A stretch of DNA of 64,000 bases from Amoebidium appalachense (lineage: Eukaryota > Ichthyosporea). Shown here piece after piece: positions 1 through 18,830 of this stretch (the first letter of the stretch is position 1; each line of letters starts with the position of its first letter). Under the pieces are notes generated by a model that did not search any database, was not told where the DNA came from, and was given only the letters and a program-made list of their open reading frames with translations. The DNA is taken from the NCBI GenBank assembly GCA_963693365.1, contig CAVNZM010000005.1, forward strand, positions 8,432,001 through 8,496,000. Direction: 5' to 3'. Made by a program: the position numbers and the translations under genes.

Positions 1-579
1 TGAGCGAGTTGTGCAGGCTTGTTTACCCGAGTTGAATGTCGGGCATTACAAGGGGCTGTAATCAGTCAAGATATCTCTCCTGCTGTGTATCCTCCCCCCC
101 CTCCCCCCCCCCCCCCCCCAACACTCCCCGGACCAAATCACCCCCTTACCCTTACTCCACCTCTGCTTCCTCTCCCAAATTTAAACCCCATCCGTAGTGG
201 CCCCTCCACGCTATACCTCCCCCCTCCTCCCCCCTCCCCCCTCTCCAACCCCCCAACCCGCCAACCCCTTCCACCCTTCTCCTTCCCCACCTCCCCATTC
301 CCCTGACGGGTCACTGACAAGCACAAGTACATAAGAGACGACCATAAGCGCACCAATGAACATATCCATACAGATGGTATGATTCGATCACACCAACATA
401 CCCTCCCCCCGCCCCCTCGCAAACCAACCCCCCTTCCCCCCTCTCCCCCCTTCCTCCCCGTGGGGCAAGGCGCCAGCGCGCACAAAATTACCCATCTTTC
501 TGCAGCATACTACTAAAGCATTACAAGGCCCCCCTAAACATCGAACATCGCCCAGTCACACTTCAAGTGATCGACTTAC
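1..579. other. C-rich non-coding stretch
   Basis: No gene is recognised here. The stretch is dominated by runs of C and CCT (about 91-119, 210-300 and 400-460). Because the neighbouring minus-strand C2 gene leaves its last visible exon through a GTAAGT donor at 574-579, later exons of that gene could lie here or outside the window. I could not identify one. Confidence 0.5.
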
Positions 580-1975
580 TTGTGTGTGAAGCTTGTCTGC
601 AAGTACAGCGACATGCGGCTGCCAGCGCTAATGTGGTTCTTCTGACGCTCTACAGCGAGCCTGGGCTCCACCAACTTGGGCTGCTCCACGTGCTTAGGGT
701 GTTGCTCAAGGAGCGACACCTTGGACGCACCATGCTGGAAAACAAGGGGAAGGGCATTGGCCTTGTAAGCAAGTGAGACTCTTAGCTAGCCACAAAAGCC
801 TTGCCCTGCCTCGGCCCTTTTTCTGAACTCGAAGATAAAAAACCCCCACACCACCCCAGCTTCTATATATACAAGGACGGTTCAGCACACAGACAATTAT
901 GCAAACGTGGAGCAAAAAGGAGTGACATAAGGAGGTGAGAATGAAACGGACAAAAAGGCACAAAACAAGCTCAACTCACCGAGGCCATGCGCACCAGCGA
1001 TTTTCTGTATTCCAACTCTGCCTTCTGGACGTTCGCTTCCGCCTCCGACCCTTGGCCAAAGCTCTCCCTCCTTTGTACCTGATCCCCTTCTTGCTGTCGC
1101 GCATATTTAACAGCTGCAAAAAACGCTGAATCCAGCCGCTGTTGCCGTGCTTCGCTGAACTCTTTTTCAATGCTTTTTGCTGTAAGAACAGCAACAGGTG
1201 GTTCTGGCACTGACTCCTCTCCCTCGACTTCATCCGATGGTCCAATTAGTCGATCTACGTTTTCATCTGAGCCGTATGATTGATAGCTGGATGTGCCAGC
1301 ATCGCTGTTTGCTTGAGCAAAACCGCCAAGTGATGCAGGCGCCGAGCTATCAAGCACGTCTCCCTGGTCCTCGCCACATCCCGCAGCCTCCTGTGGAATC
1401 GGGGTTGCCCTATGTGTCCTCGAAAAGGTGGGAAGCTGTAACGTGAAAGATCTTTTGCTTGGTAATTTTGGTAGTTGTGTGGTGGATGGAGAGGATGATA
1501 TACTCTCGTTGTCTTGCGACGTGCGCGTTGGACATGGCCCGTCTCGTGGCTCGGCCACCCATGTTTTTAGCAACACCTCACCACACATAGCCTGTTCCCC
1601 CGAAGGAGTCTTCAATAGCATCCACGTCGGCTCGTTCGGCGGCTGACATGAAAGGTCTGAAAATGAGAGGTCAGCCTGCCCGACCGTCTTACCCCCCTTT
1701 GTTTTCACCTTGACGTATAGCCACTCATCTTTAACTCCTACCGCTGCCCGGTAGCTCTCGTTCCATTCGACGCTTTCGCCGTCAGAGGCAGACTTTGCAT
1801 TTCTCGTTTTATACTTTTTTTTTCCTGCTTTAATCGAAACTGATAATGCCTTGCTCACTGTGGCGGCATCAAATGCCCTCCCCTTGATAACATCTATGGC
1901 AACCACCTTTGGGCGGCAGCTGCAGCGGAAAGTTGCCGCCGGCATGGTGCCTGCCTCCACCTCACTCATGTGCAT
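580..1975 (-). CDS. C2-domain protein, partial gene (two exons seen)
   Basis: Exon 1 is 1975-980 and exon 2 is 761-580. The intron (979-762) starts GTGAGT and ends AAG. Exon 1 is open further upstream to about 2011, but without an ATG; the first in-frame ATG is at 1975 and is chosen as the start. Residues about 15-135 read as a C2-type beta-sandwich: a basic KAGKKKYKTR stretch, then VEWNESY, a typical C2 'W-N-E' strand, then DEWLYVKVK and GQADLSFSDL. C2 domains usually bind membranes or partner proteins, often with Ca2+; I cannot assign the aspartates needed for Ca2+ binding. After it comes a Ser/Thr-rich linker and an acidic and then charged helical region (KSIEKEFSEARQQRLDSAFF). Exon 2 continues in phase (about 60 codons) and ends at a GTAAGT donor, so the C-terminus is missing. 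The specific family is not recognised. Confidence 0.65.
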
Positions 1976-3709
1976 GAATTTGGCTGGTAGTGTGATGCTG
2001 GTGCCACGCACTCAAACGGTGCGTTTCTTAGAAAGAGAGATCAGGCTCGTTCCATGTCAAAGAGCAACATACGCAGAGAAGGAAAAATATCCGGGCTTTC
2101 TCAAACTAAATCTTGACTCGTGTGTGTATATGCTCCATAATCGTGGGAAAAACATCGCCAACACAGCTACAGATCGACACAGTGTACTCAGGCCTGTTGT
2201 TGTTGCTTTCTTCGAAAATAAGCCAGCAACTTTCGCTTATATCGAGGTCTTATGTCACATCTTATGCATTTATTCCATTACACATTCTTAGTTCTGTTCA
2301 GAAGGCATCCTTATACCTGTTTGCTAAAAGAAGTGTAAAAAAGAACGTTTTAATTGAATGTATTCCAGCCCTGTAGTAAAAATGCTATATCATAATAGGG
2401 AAACAAGGAATAACTTTCCTCGTTGTATTTTGTGGCTTTCTTCCTCTTTATTGTCCGCTTCCGCTGAGTGATAGGCTTCCCATGCTTTATCTTTTCTGCT
2501 ATTCGGCAATCTAGATGCGTGACTTCTTGGTCCTTTTCTTTCACAGCTATTGGCTAATACTGCACCATCTTCACGTGATTGAATGATTCAATTGAAATCG
2601 ATTGAAGTTCGCAGAGATCTGCTTTTGCCGAGGAACTATTTTCGACGGCAAGAAAAAAGGATGGAAAAGAATACAAATGATTAATGTTTGATACATTAGC
2701 TTCCCCCCTTTCTAATCCAGCATACACCAACGAAATGGGGTCATGAGTTTTTTGCCGCCCATCTACCCACTCCGTGCATCAATTCAAAATTCCTGTGGGT
2801 GGGTGGAAGCCAGCCAATCGTTAGCATCTTCAGTGAGCCTGTTTGGTGCGCCTGCAGCCGTCAAACAGACTGACAGATGTAGTACAGTCGAACAGCTGGC
2901 AACAACACTGACCGAGTCAGACTAAGTGCTGCCCCCTCCCCCCCCCCCCCCCTCCCCCCCCCCCCCCCCCGCCCCCCGGCCCCCCCCCCCCCCAAAAAAA
3001 AGCCAACCCCCCCCCCCCCCCCCCCCCCCCGCCCCCTCCCCCCCCCTCCCCCCACCCCCTCAACCCAGTCCCCTCCCCCTTCCTTCTCTCCCCCCCACTC
3101 TCCAGGCCCACAAGGTTCTGTAACAGTGAAAGAAGCGAAAGCTTCGTCTCGTTAAAACTGTTTTTGTCGGTGCAATGGTGCTCAAAGCGACTCTGGGTGT
3201 GTGTTGTGGATGGGTAGGTATACGTAGGTGGCTGATCGGGTGTGTGTTCGTGTGTGTATTTGCCTGTGTGCATGTGTTTCTGTGTGTTTGTCTGCGTGTG
3301 TGTGTGTGTGTGCGTGCGCGCATGTGTGTGTGTTCGTTTATCAGGCTTGATGTGTGACACGTGCGCGCATGCGTCGTTATTGTTGTGCGGCCGAGAAAAT
3401 AGCCCAAATCGGTGGGCGGCCCGGATGCATACGGAGGGGTGGGTGAGATTGTGGGGTGGAGGGTCACTTGGGAACGATAGGATCGTTCAAGGACAACTGG
3501 AACAATTGAAGACCTATTAACCAAACAGGTACTGTAACAGATGTGGGGAAGCATCAGCGTTGGATGACAGAGCTCCCCCCTGCCCCTCCTCACCCCCCCC
3601 CCCCCCCCCCCCCCCCGCCCCAGTTTCGATATCATCCAAATTCCCGGAACCTTGAAACACAGACACGCACACACCACAACCGCCACCACCAACAAAAACC
3701 TCACATGAT
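1976..3709. other. Intergenic, no gene seen; C-tract and TG-rich patch
   Basis: No coding signal was found. 1976-2925 is ordinary mixed sequence upstream of the C2 gene and would hold its promoter; no clear core element was recognised. 2930-3060 is almost pure C with short A and T interruptions. 3240-3345 is TG-rich. 3590-3618 is a second C run. Confidence 0.5.
2930..3062. repeat. Poly-C / C-rich low-complexity tract
   Basis: About 130 bp of C broken by short T, G and A interruptions. The open frames across it encode only Pro or Gly runs and are not genes. Confidence 0.9.
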
Positions 3710-3725
3710 ATGCACCGACCGTTAT
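3710..3725. repeat. Target-site duplication, left copy (16 bp)
   Basis: The 16-mer ATGCACCGACCGTTAT occurs here and again at 4915-4930, exactly flanking the A-tailed retroelement. A duplication of this length next to an A-rich tail is typical of LINE-machinery (target-primed) insertion. Confidence 0.85.
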
Positions 3726-4914
3726 AGCAGTCGCGCCATGTCGGGCTCCCGATCACATCAAAACCATATGTGATCGGTGAACAAGCAGTATGATTCCTTA
3801 AAAATAGCAGTTAACTATCCAATAAGATCGCCACTCCGGGCTCATCAGATAAAATGCAACCAATCAAGATGCGTATTTTGCACATTCCTATTCTCTTAAA
3901 TTTTAACACGCACAGGGCCATCGCGACCAGGCACAAAACACGACACGTGTTTCGTAAACGGCCGTGCGCCGCTGCATCCACACTCCACCACATTTACGCA
4001 CAAGGGGCGGCATGCACACCATTGCATAGAGCCAAACGCTGGCAACATGGCCGTGTTTGAGCCGTTGCCGTAGGACTAGTACAACACGAGTTATTAGTTT
4101 TGCGACATGGGCACTTTGTCAGGAAAAACGAAATTTACTAAAGCGTCAAAAACTCTAGAAAAACATAAGAATACCAATAGGCCGCACGAACTTCATGCTG
4201 TCTTCTTCCACCATGACGAGCAGCACCAACACCCTGCTCTAGTGTCCTCTACCATGCCGAGCAGCACCAACACCCTGCTCTAGTGTCTTCTACCATGCCG
4301 AGCAGCACCATCACCCTGCTCTAGTGTCTTCTACCATGCCGAGCAGCACCAACACCCTGCTCTAGTGTCTTCTACCATGCCGAGCAGCACCAACACCCTG
4401 CTCTAGTGTCTTCTACCATGCCGAGCAGCACCAACACCCTGCTCTATTGTCTTCTACCATGCCGAGCAGCACCAACACCCTGCTCTAGTGTCTTCTACCA
4501 TGCCGAGCAGCACCAACACCCTGCTCTAGTCTTCTACCATGCCGAGCAGCACAAACACACTGCTCTTCTTTCTTTCTTTTCCACCATGCAGAGCAGCACG
4601 AACACACTGCTTCGTCTTATTGTATTGTTTCTAACTTTCCGAACATTTTTTCTTGCTTATACCCTTTTATTTTCCCCCGGGTCACTCCTGGCTAGGTGTT
4701 GGTTGAAGTGAGTTTGCTCAATCCCCACTAGCGTGACTGCGGCAACCCCGTGGGCTAAGAATTGCCAGAATATGTAGTGACAGTCGGGATTATGTATCCT
4801 GACTTATAGTTGCACTATGTAGAGAGCACATTCGTGTGTCTACTGTGGAAGACGTTAGCTCCCCTTAGGCAGTGCCTCCGGGAGTGAAACGGGATAAAAT
4901 AAAAAAATAAAAAA
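3726..4914 (+). mobile_element. A-tailed non-LTR retroelement with internal 41-bp array (copy 1)
   Basis: This 1.19-kb element is flanked by a perfect 16-bp target duplication and ends in an A-rich tail (about 4895-4915, AATAAAAAAATAAAAAAA-like). It has no ORF of its own, so it is presumably non-autonomous and moved by a LINE. The 5' part holds a short hairpin (GATCACAT near 3750 pairing with ATGTGATC near 3768). The centre is a tandem array of ten 41-bp units; the 3' part is unique. A second copy, inverted, lies at 17479-18830 with its own target duplication, which fixes both ends. The layout (unique head, internal tandem array, unique tail, poly-A) recalls SVA-type composite elements in form only; no sequence relation is claimed. 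Confidence 0.8.
4205..4612 (+). repeat. 41-bp tandem array, about 10 units
   Basis: The unit reads TTCTACCATGCCGAGCAGCA followed by CCAACACCCTGCTCTAGTGTC. The outer units are the most diverged and the central ones are nearly identical. The copy at 17.8-18.35 kb has 14 units; the four extra units (about 164 bp) account for the whole length difference between the two element copies. Confidence 0.9.
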
Positions 4915-4930
4915 ATGCACCGACCGTTAT

Positions 4931-6238
4931 GCAGCACACTGTTGAATTGCAGCACGCATAGACACAAAACACACACACATAACAACACAAAACCTGTCGC
5001 AGAAACGTGGACACAAAAACAGACACCTCTACCCACCCACACATACCGTATCATCCGAGTACACCAACACAGTGTCACCAAACCAACCGCTTCCACACGC
5101 AGACACACAGGCACATAATCCGCACGTGGTTCTCCATTACACGCCGCCGCCCGGCACCTTAACCTGCACCTTCTGGTCATATGCTCTCATTGATGGAGTT
5201 GTGCTGGGGTACTGCACAACACACCACTACACATCACCGTCACGGTCCACGTCCATGTGCACCATATAATCACGATCTTACAGTGACAGATTAAGGATAT
5301 AGGGTTAACGTAAGCTGGGCAGAATAACCGTTTTTTTTGCAGAGCAATTCTGCCCGAAGCAAAGCTCGTCACAATGATTCTGTTCATGTGGCTGGGCCTT
5401 CCGATCCCCATGCATGCCTGCTATACTTGGAAACAATTGGCATGTACAATGACCACTGTTATATGCACATGGCATATTCGTGTGTGGTCTGGGTTGGCAA
5501 CAGCTGTAGCCTGTACCCTCGTTATAGCCTCCCCCTCCCCTCACCCCACCCCACCCCCCCCAGCCCCCTCCCCCGCCTTCCGGCTAACCTCTCCCGGGCC
5601 CGGGCCCCCTCCCTCTCCCTCCCCTCCTCAAGTAAACACCTCCCTCGTATGTCTCCGTTTCTCTCCTTTCTGAACGACTCTGTACGATATAGCAGCCGCT
5701 CTGCCCTCCCCCCCACCTCTCCCCTCCCCCTGTACCCCCCCCCCCCCCCTGTGCGTTATTGCCTTAAATGTTAATAAAGCCAGCACACAAGTCTACAGCC
5801 TAAATTGTAATGCGATATATAGCCCTACCTCCATCAAAGGAGTCCCCACGGATGGGACATTTGGTGTTGGTGTAGACCGTGACAGTGGAGAATGTAATAT
5901 GGCAATTTACAAAAAAGGATATAAATTCACTTTCTTTTGCTCAAAGAAAATAATATATCATATGAATTTAAATAAATCAATAAAAAGGCGATATTATGAG
6001 CTGCAACAAAGTGCCTCGTAAATAAGATAATGATGATAACAATCAGGGAGCCAAAAAAAAAAAAAAAAAAAAAAAAAGTGTCGGTATTGTACGCCATTAT
6101 TATAATTAACCACCCCCGGGCCTATATATAGCTACAATCGCTAAATAAAGCCCCCCCCCCCCCCCCCCCCCTTTTCCCGGGGCTGTGCACATGAGGCCCT
6201 ATTCTCCTCCGTAGATGTCTTGGTCTCTTCACATGTCC

Positions 6239-6281
<43 letters not shown>

Positions 6282-7451
6282 AATTCCCCCCTCCCCCCCT
6301 TTTCCCCTTTCTAGGTGACACCAACGCCCTCACCAAAAAAAAAAAAAGAGGTCTGACCTCCCCGTCTCCTTGTCTCTGTAACAATCATGGTGCTCACATA
6401 CACGTTCTTTGTAATGATTAACAGTTATATCCCAATTACTAGTACTCGATGGGGGGGGGGGGGGGGGGGGGGGGGGGGAGGGGGTGATATAATGCATACG
6501 AAATCAGGAGACTCTACTGCAGACGATTTCCTGGTTTGCTGGTCATGATTATTCACTTGGACCCATGTATAACATCTCAAAGAGAGGGGTTGCTGGCCAC
6601 ACGTACATATTAATAGTTAAATGGTCCGCTAAATAATGATGGTATGTGTATGTACAGTGTACGTACACATGTGATTACAAATGTAAAGGTTGCCCATCCA
6701 TACATGTAAAGTCTAGTCGACCATTAAGTAAGAACTAAAACTATACAAATTAACACTAAAAGTACTGGTGCTATTTTCAATCAACGATTGTGCTGCCAAG
6801 AAGTATAGGAGTCCATTTCAAGCACAACTACTTTAACACTCGCCCGATTGAATTCCCAGCCAGTGTTCAAAGAAAGCACACCATTGACTAACTATAGCCA
6901 TCATGCGTATTTACTAACACACATACACCCTTACCGTACACGTTGCCTACAAACAACGTGGGACGAACACTATGTTGCTGGTCTCCGAAGCATGCACATT
7001 CCATCCAAATAAGAAACTGCCACATTTCATTCCAACGATGCTCACGAACCAACCCTAGGCCTGCCCGTACACATAGCTTTTCGCTTCGGTTTGCTTTTTA
7101 TGCCAATCTTTTTTCTCTTTTGCTGACTAATACCAGCACCTCCACCCGGCACACGCACACGCACAAAAACACTTGTGTCAGGCGTGTACACCTTTCGTGT
7201 TTGTAGCTGTGTGTGTGTGCACATTCGTGCGGATGATGCCTGTTCGTTTTGTGAATGTCGCACAATCATGGTAAGTGCACGCATTTTGTCCTACTGTCTA
7301 CTTCATATACCACACGCATGTGCAACCCACATACATGTAACACATCAGCATGTTTCATTAGATTCATAATACATTTAACATTAGTCCCCACGACAACCAA
7401 CTTACGACTAATCCATCGTATCGTATTGTTCACGAGGTATTCACGAGATAT
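4931..7451. other. Intergenic stretch with homopolymers, no gene seen
   Basis: No coding evidence. It contains CA-rich sequence (4950-5120), C-rich blocks (5520-5760), an A run (about 6052-6077), C runs (about 6151-6170 and 6240-6280) and a G run (about 6451-6478). The part nearest 7452 would hold the 3' UTR of the minus-strand channel gene; no polyadenylation signal was assigned. Confidence 0.5.
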
Positions 7452-13186
<5,735 letters not shown>

Positions 13187-13390
13187 CTGTAGGGAAGGCC
13201 GGAAACGAGGTTAGGATGGGTCGTTATTGAAAATGGGCAGGGAGCAAAACAATAATGGCATGCCAAAACGGATGGTAGGATGTTTGTGGGGTTGCTGCAG
13301 GTGTGTGTGCGTGCCCGTGTCCACGTCCGTGTGTGTGCGTGTCCGTGTCCGTGTCGTGCACGTGTGTCGTGCACGTGTGTGTGTGTGTGT

Positions 13391-13458
<68 letters not shown>

Positions 13459-15708
13459 CGATGTGTGTGTGACTGTGTGTGTGTATGTGTACCCATGTGT
13501 GTGTGTGTGTGTGTGGAACGAAGGAGAAGGCAGGGGGGAGGTGGGGCATAGTGTGGGTGTGAGAGGTGGAGGGTTGAGAGGAGGTTGGACAAGGGAAGGG
13601 GATGTGAGCTGGCGGGCGGGCGGGCGGACGGGCATGCACACATAACTCATTTATCATACATTCACACATGCACACACGCGCGCGCACGTACACACACACA
13701 CACACACACACACATGTGCACAAGCACGCACCCATGCACCCACACACCTACGCACACACGAACCCACACACGCACACAACACGCACACACGCAAACTCGC
13801 CAACTTGTATGCGCCAACTTGTATGCACACACATCTACACAACACACACACACAAACACGTATGCACCATGCTGCCATGCACATAAGCACACATGAACAC
13901 ACACACGTACGCGCACACACACACTCATACACACACTCATGCATGCACAAGAGCAAAAGCGCAACCACACACATACATACACACACAAGCGCGCCACTGA
14001 AAACACACCCGCACACAAGTACACAAGTAGCTGCAAGCAAGTATTACTACACGAGCACTAATCCGACCGACAAGCAGCACGATGTGTTTGCTGCGTTTTT
14101 GTATCAGTACACCAGCCAGCGCATAAACCATTTTTCTTTGGTCAGAAGCTACAAGTGCTTAACAGTGATAATGCTGGTCAGGTCTGCATGGCACGTTTTT
14201 ATGCACACGCTACCAAAAAAAAAACCCCCCTCCGCCCCTCAAAATCCTTGTCACACACACTCGCACATGCATGGCAGCACTTCACAAAACACGTGCATCC
14301 TCACATCAAATCACTCGCATACTTTTTCGAGCAGAACCTTGAACATGTGTAGTGGAGTAGTTGGTCACTCCCGCTAGATCCAGTCACCACTCACTAAAAC
14401 CTTGTGCCGCACCCTTGGCATTCAACATTACACCCATACACAGGCAGCAGAGAAGCGCACTAGCGTAACACTTCAAGCACACACACGAACATGTCAACCA
14501 CCCCACCTTTGCAGGGTGCACTTCTTTCGCCGGTTCCTCCATGTTTCCTGTGTCAGCCATCTACATTATGCCCCATGTGACGAATGCACCATCCAAATGA
14601 CTCGCCTCCCTCCTTCCACCTGTATTTAAACCCACAATTTCTGTAACCAGCTGAAGTAAGTTCTTAAAAAATACACGCCATGTTTGCAAGCAACGGTTGT
14701 GCCATGTTTTTGCGAGGTGTGGATGGGAGAAGAATGACGGGGCTACTGCGGAAATGGCAATAGATTAGATGCTGAGGTGCAAATGGTTTCAATCCCAGGA
14801 GCTTATATATATAAAGAACTAGTTACAGTGATCTGAAAGTCTATTCACGGCAGTTGCTTATCAGAAGAAGCGTAAGAAAGCACCGGCACACCGCGTCAGT
14901 CGCAAAACTGGTGGTCATTACCAAGATTCCCGGTGAGGTTTAGCTATGACTATGGCTTTGGGAGGTGCTGTGTTCAGCGCTCGTGCTTTGTTCAAATATC
15001 GACAAAAATACATGTGTATGTATGCTTCGACGCTGAGTGTACAGCATTAGCCAAACCTCAAGCAAAGCTGACTTCGTTTTTTTTTCTAGGGTTGGCAACC
15101 TGTTTATCTGTTTGTGCCACATTGAAGCTTCAAGAAAGTATGATCATGCATGACTCTTACAAGTTGAGACAAGAGCGACTCTACAAACACAGAGTGTCGC
15201 ATCATTCTGACGTTGCGCGAGCTGATAAGAATCATAAGATGTAGCATTGCGTGTTTAGTTCCGCCAATCAGAAATCTGTTATGGTGTTACCTCGCATTCC
15301 ACCGCTAAAAAGGAACGCGACATGATTGTCGGGCACGCGGTTCAGATAAGCAAGGCAATCTGCAAATAGCATATGTAGAGGCTGTAAATGTGTGCATTTT
15401 CATATGTAATTGCACGTAAAAATAGTATTGAATGAGTATAGCTACAATAAATAACATTATGCCCAGAGCCATTTGAGCTCGCATACTTCAACTGTTTTAC
15501 GATATTGTGTGCTATTTATATCTAGGTTTCTATTGGATGTTCGCACTATTGAGCCATCCAATCCAGTTTTGGTGCCGTTTGGCCAATCATTGTGAGAGGG
15601 TCTTTCCATTAATGATTGCGACATCGAAATGTGATGGGAATATGAATTCGAACACCGATGGAATTCGAAGTTGGATGGTCACAGGCTCACAGCTTTCGTT
15701 ACAATTGT
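13187..15708. other. CA/TG-rich intergenic or 5' intronic stretch
   Basis: TG repeats at 13377-13456 and CA-rich sequence at 13668-14000, then ordinary sequence. Because the channel gene needs at least one more 5' exon, part of this may be its first intron. I did not find a convincing start exon. Confidence 0.45.
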
Positions 15709-15777
15709 ACATCGTGATGTTTATTGATCAGGGGGGCTTCCGTGGCTGGGGTGACTCGATGTATATCTACGTCACAT
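15709..15777 (+). repeat. About 68-bp direct repeat, copy 1
   Basis: This segment (TACATCGTGATGTTTATTGA through CTACGTCACA) recurs at 16190-16257 with only about two differences. The second copy abuts the outer end of the tyrosine-recombinase retroelement. The roughly 410 bp between the copies has no recognised gene. Confidence 0.75.
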
Positions 15778-16189
15778 GTTAAGCGCACAAGAAAAGGATA
15801 GTGTGTGTCCTCACACGTGGATAAGGCTAGTACGTGGGTGCAAACATGTAAGCATGTGGATGCATACTAGCTATATGGGGTGGGGGGGGGCGTCACATGT
15901 ACAGTGTATATGTCAGGGACAGGCAAACCTCCAAGCCATCCCCTAACCACACGTGGGCGGGCTGCAGTGCCTCTGAGGATTACCTCACGTTGGTTCAAAA
16001 CATAAAAGCAAAACATGGAAGCAGAGGCGACGCGAGAAGCAGACATAGATCTTCCGGATGTACATGTTGAAATATATCGTGATTGGGTATATACACGTAG
16101 TTTGCGCAAACGGCGGCTGTTCAGACTGAAGGAAAACACACGACTGGACAAGGAAAAGACTGAGGACGCCAGGTCCCGGAAGCCCCATT
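15778..16189. other. Unique stretch between two direct repeats
   Basis: About 410 bp bracketed by the 68-bp direct repeats. Only small open frames of no recognised family are present. Confidence 0.5.
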
Positions 16190-16257
16190 TACATCGTGAT
16201 GTTTATTGATCTGGGGGGCTTCCGTGTCTGGGGTGACTCGATGTATATCTACGTCAC
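16190..16257 (+). repeat. About 68-bp direct repeat, copy 2
   Basis: Near-identical to 15709-15777. It ends two bases before the CAT that begins the B2 repeat of the neighbouring retroelement. Confidence 0.75.
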
Positions 16258-16259
16258 AC

Positions 16260-16648
<389 letters not shown>

Positions 16649-16672
16649 CCACAACAGGGCTGGGAGGGCGGG

Positions 16673-17089
16673 GAAATCAACAGAAAAAAGGACAGCTAGC
16701 TAAGGCAACTAGTTTGTGCGCTTTTACACTAGCACCACCAAACTTAGTTCAACCAACTAACTCTACAAATCCCTTTTACCTCTGATGCCAGACACTCACA
16801 CAAACGCTAAAACGAAAACCAAAGACTGAAATCCAAACGACATGTACTCCTTTTTATACCCGTTCCCACGATGCATTTTGGAATTTGAAGCCAGACTGAA
16901 GAAACCAATCAAATGCTTTAAAATCTGACCAAATCAGAACATGCAATCAAAACCGAACCACATTAACTATATATGGAAACCAGCAATCCAACACAACTAA
17001 TGCATGACAAATAACCAATCACCTCACCGCAATGCCACTCGGTGGGTCTTCGTCTCTCACCGCTGCCTCCTCCCGCTTGAAAACCACAT
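16673..17089 (-). repeat. Split direct repeat A2
   Basis: 417 bp from GAAATCAACAG to AAAACCACAT. Matches A1 at 25785-26201. Its last bases overlap the first of B1 at a shared CAT (17087-17089). Confidence 0.85.
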
Positions 17090-17285
17090 GCCGGAGGCAA
17101 GACCATTTCTTGCTACCGTCGTGGCTCCCCGAGACTCATGGACATGAAATCAGAGGCAAGTACGGAAGTTTATTATTTTGAAAATAAAATAATTACTCTA
17201 AAAGAATATTATGAATAACTGTTGATGGACATCTAATGAACCATGAAAACTATGGTGTGTGTACGTGCATGTAAGTGCACGTACG

Positions 17286-17423
<138 letters not shown>

Positions 17424-17478
17424 CTACCCTAAAGAAGGAAACAGTGTCCCTAACGCGCAATGGCCAAGGACACCCCTT

Positions 17479-18830
17479 TTTTATTTTTTATTTTATTTTA
17501 TCCCGTTTCACTCCCGGAGGCACTGCCTAAGGGGAGCTAACGTCTTCCACAGTAGACACACGAATGTGCTCTCTACATAGTGCAACTATAAGTCAGGATA
17601 CATAATCCCGACTGTCACTACATATTCTGGCAATTCTTAGCCCACGGGGTTGCCGCAGTCACGCTAGTGGGGATTGAGCAAACTCACTTCAACCAACACC
17701 TAGCCAGGAGTGACCCGGGGGAAAATAAAAGGGTATAAGCAAGAAAAAATGTTCGGAAAGTTAGAAACAATACAATAAGACGAAGCAGTGTGTTCGTGCT
17801 GCTCTGCATGGTGGAAAAGAAAGAAAGAAGAGCAGTGTGTTGGTGCTGCTCGGCATGGTAGAAGACTAGAGCAGGGTGTTGGTGCTGCTCGGCATGGTAG
17901 AAGACACTAGAGCAGGGTGTTGGTGCTGCTCGGCATGGTAGAAGACAATAGAGCAGGGTGTTGGTGCTGCTCGGCATGGTAGAAGACACTAGAGCAGGGT
18001 GTTGGTGCTGCTCGGCATGGTAGAAGACACTAGAGCAGGGTGTTGGTGCTGCTCGGCATGGTAGAAGACACTAGAGCAGGGTGTTGGTGCTGCTCGGCAT
18101 GGTAGAAGACTAGAGCAGGGTGATGGTGCTGCTCGGCATGGTAGAAGACACTAGAGCAGGGTGTTGGTGCTGCTCGGCATAGTAGAAGACACTAGAGCAG
18201 GGTGATGGTGCTGCTCGGCATGGTAGAAGACACTAGAGCAGGGTGTTGGTGCTGCTCGGCATGGTAGAAGACACTAGAGCAGGGTGTTGGTGCTGCTCGG
18301 CATGGTAGAGGACACTAGAGCAGGGTGTTGGTGCTGCTCGTCATGGTGGAAGAAGACAGCATGAAGTTCGTGCGGCCTATTGGTATTCTTATGTTTTTCT
18401 AGAGTTTTTGACGCTTTAGTAAATTTCGTTTTTCCTGACAAAGTGCCCATGTCGCAAAACTAATAACTCGTGTTGTACTAGTCCTACGGCAACGGCTCAA
18501 ACACGGCCATGTTGCCAGCGTTTGGCTCTATGCAATGGTGTGCATGCCGCCCCTTGTGCGTAAATGTGGTGGAGTGTGGATGCAGCGGCGCCCGGCCATT
18601 TACGAAACACGTGTCGTGTTTTGTGCCTGGTCGCGATGGCCCTGTGCGTTGTTAAAATTTAAGAGAATAGGAATGTGCAAAATACGCATCTTGATTGGTT
18701 GCATTTTATCTGATGAGCCCGGAGTGGCGATCTTATTGGATAGTTAACTGCTATTTTTAAGGAATCATACTGCTTGTTCACCGATCACATATGGTTTTGA
18801 TGTGATCGGGAGCCCGACATGGCGCGACTG
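17479..18830 (-). mobile_element. A-tailed non-LTR retroelement with internal 41-bp array (copy 2)
   Basis: Inverted copy of the element at 3726-4914, 1.35 kb, with its T-rich end (A tail on the minus strand) at about 17477-17502. It is flanked by AAGGACACCCCTT at 17466-17478 and 18831-18843. The paralogous B2 repeat carries that 13-mer once, uninterrupted, at 16627-16639, which proves the insertion and its boundaries. It has fourteen 41-bp units (17790-18350) against ten in copy 1. No ORF of its own. Confidence 0.85.
17790..18352 (-). repeat. 41-bp tandem array, 14 units
   Basis: Reverse complement of the array in copy 1. Units are nearly identical apart from small deletions (for example the short units near 17868 and 18110) and single-base changes. 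Confidence 0.9.

Noticed and set aside
4205-4612. CRISPR-like array
   Set aside because: The 41-bp units are contiguous with no unique spacers, and the array is inside a eukaryotic retroelement.
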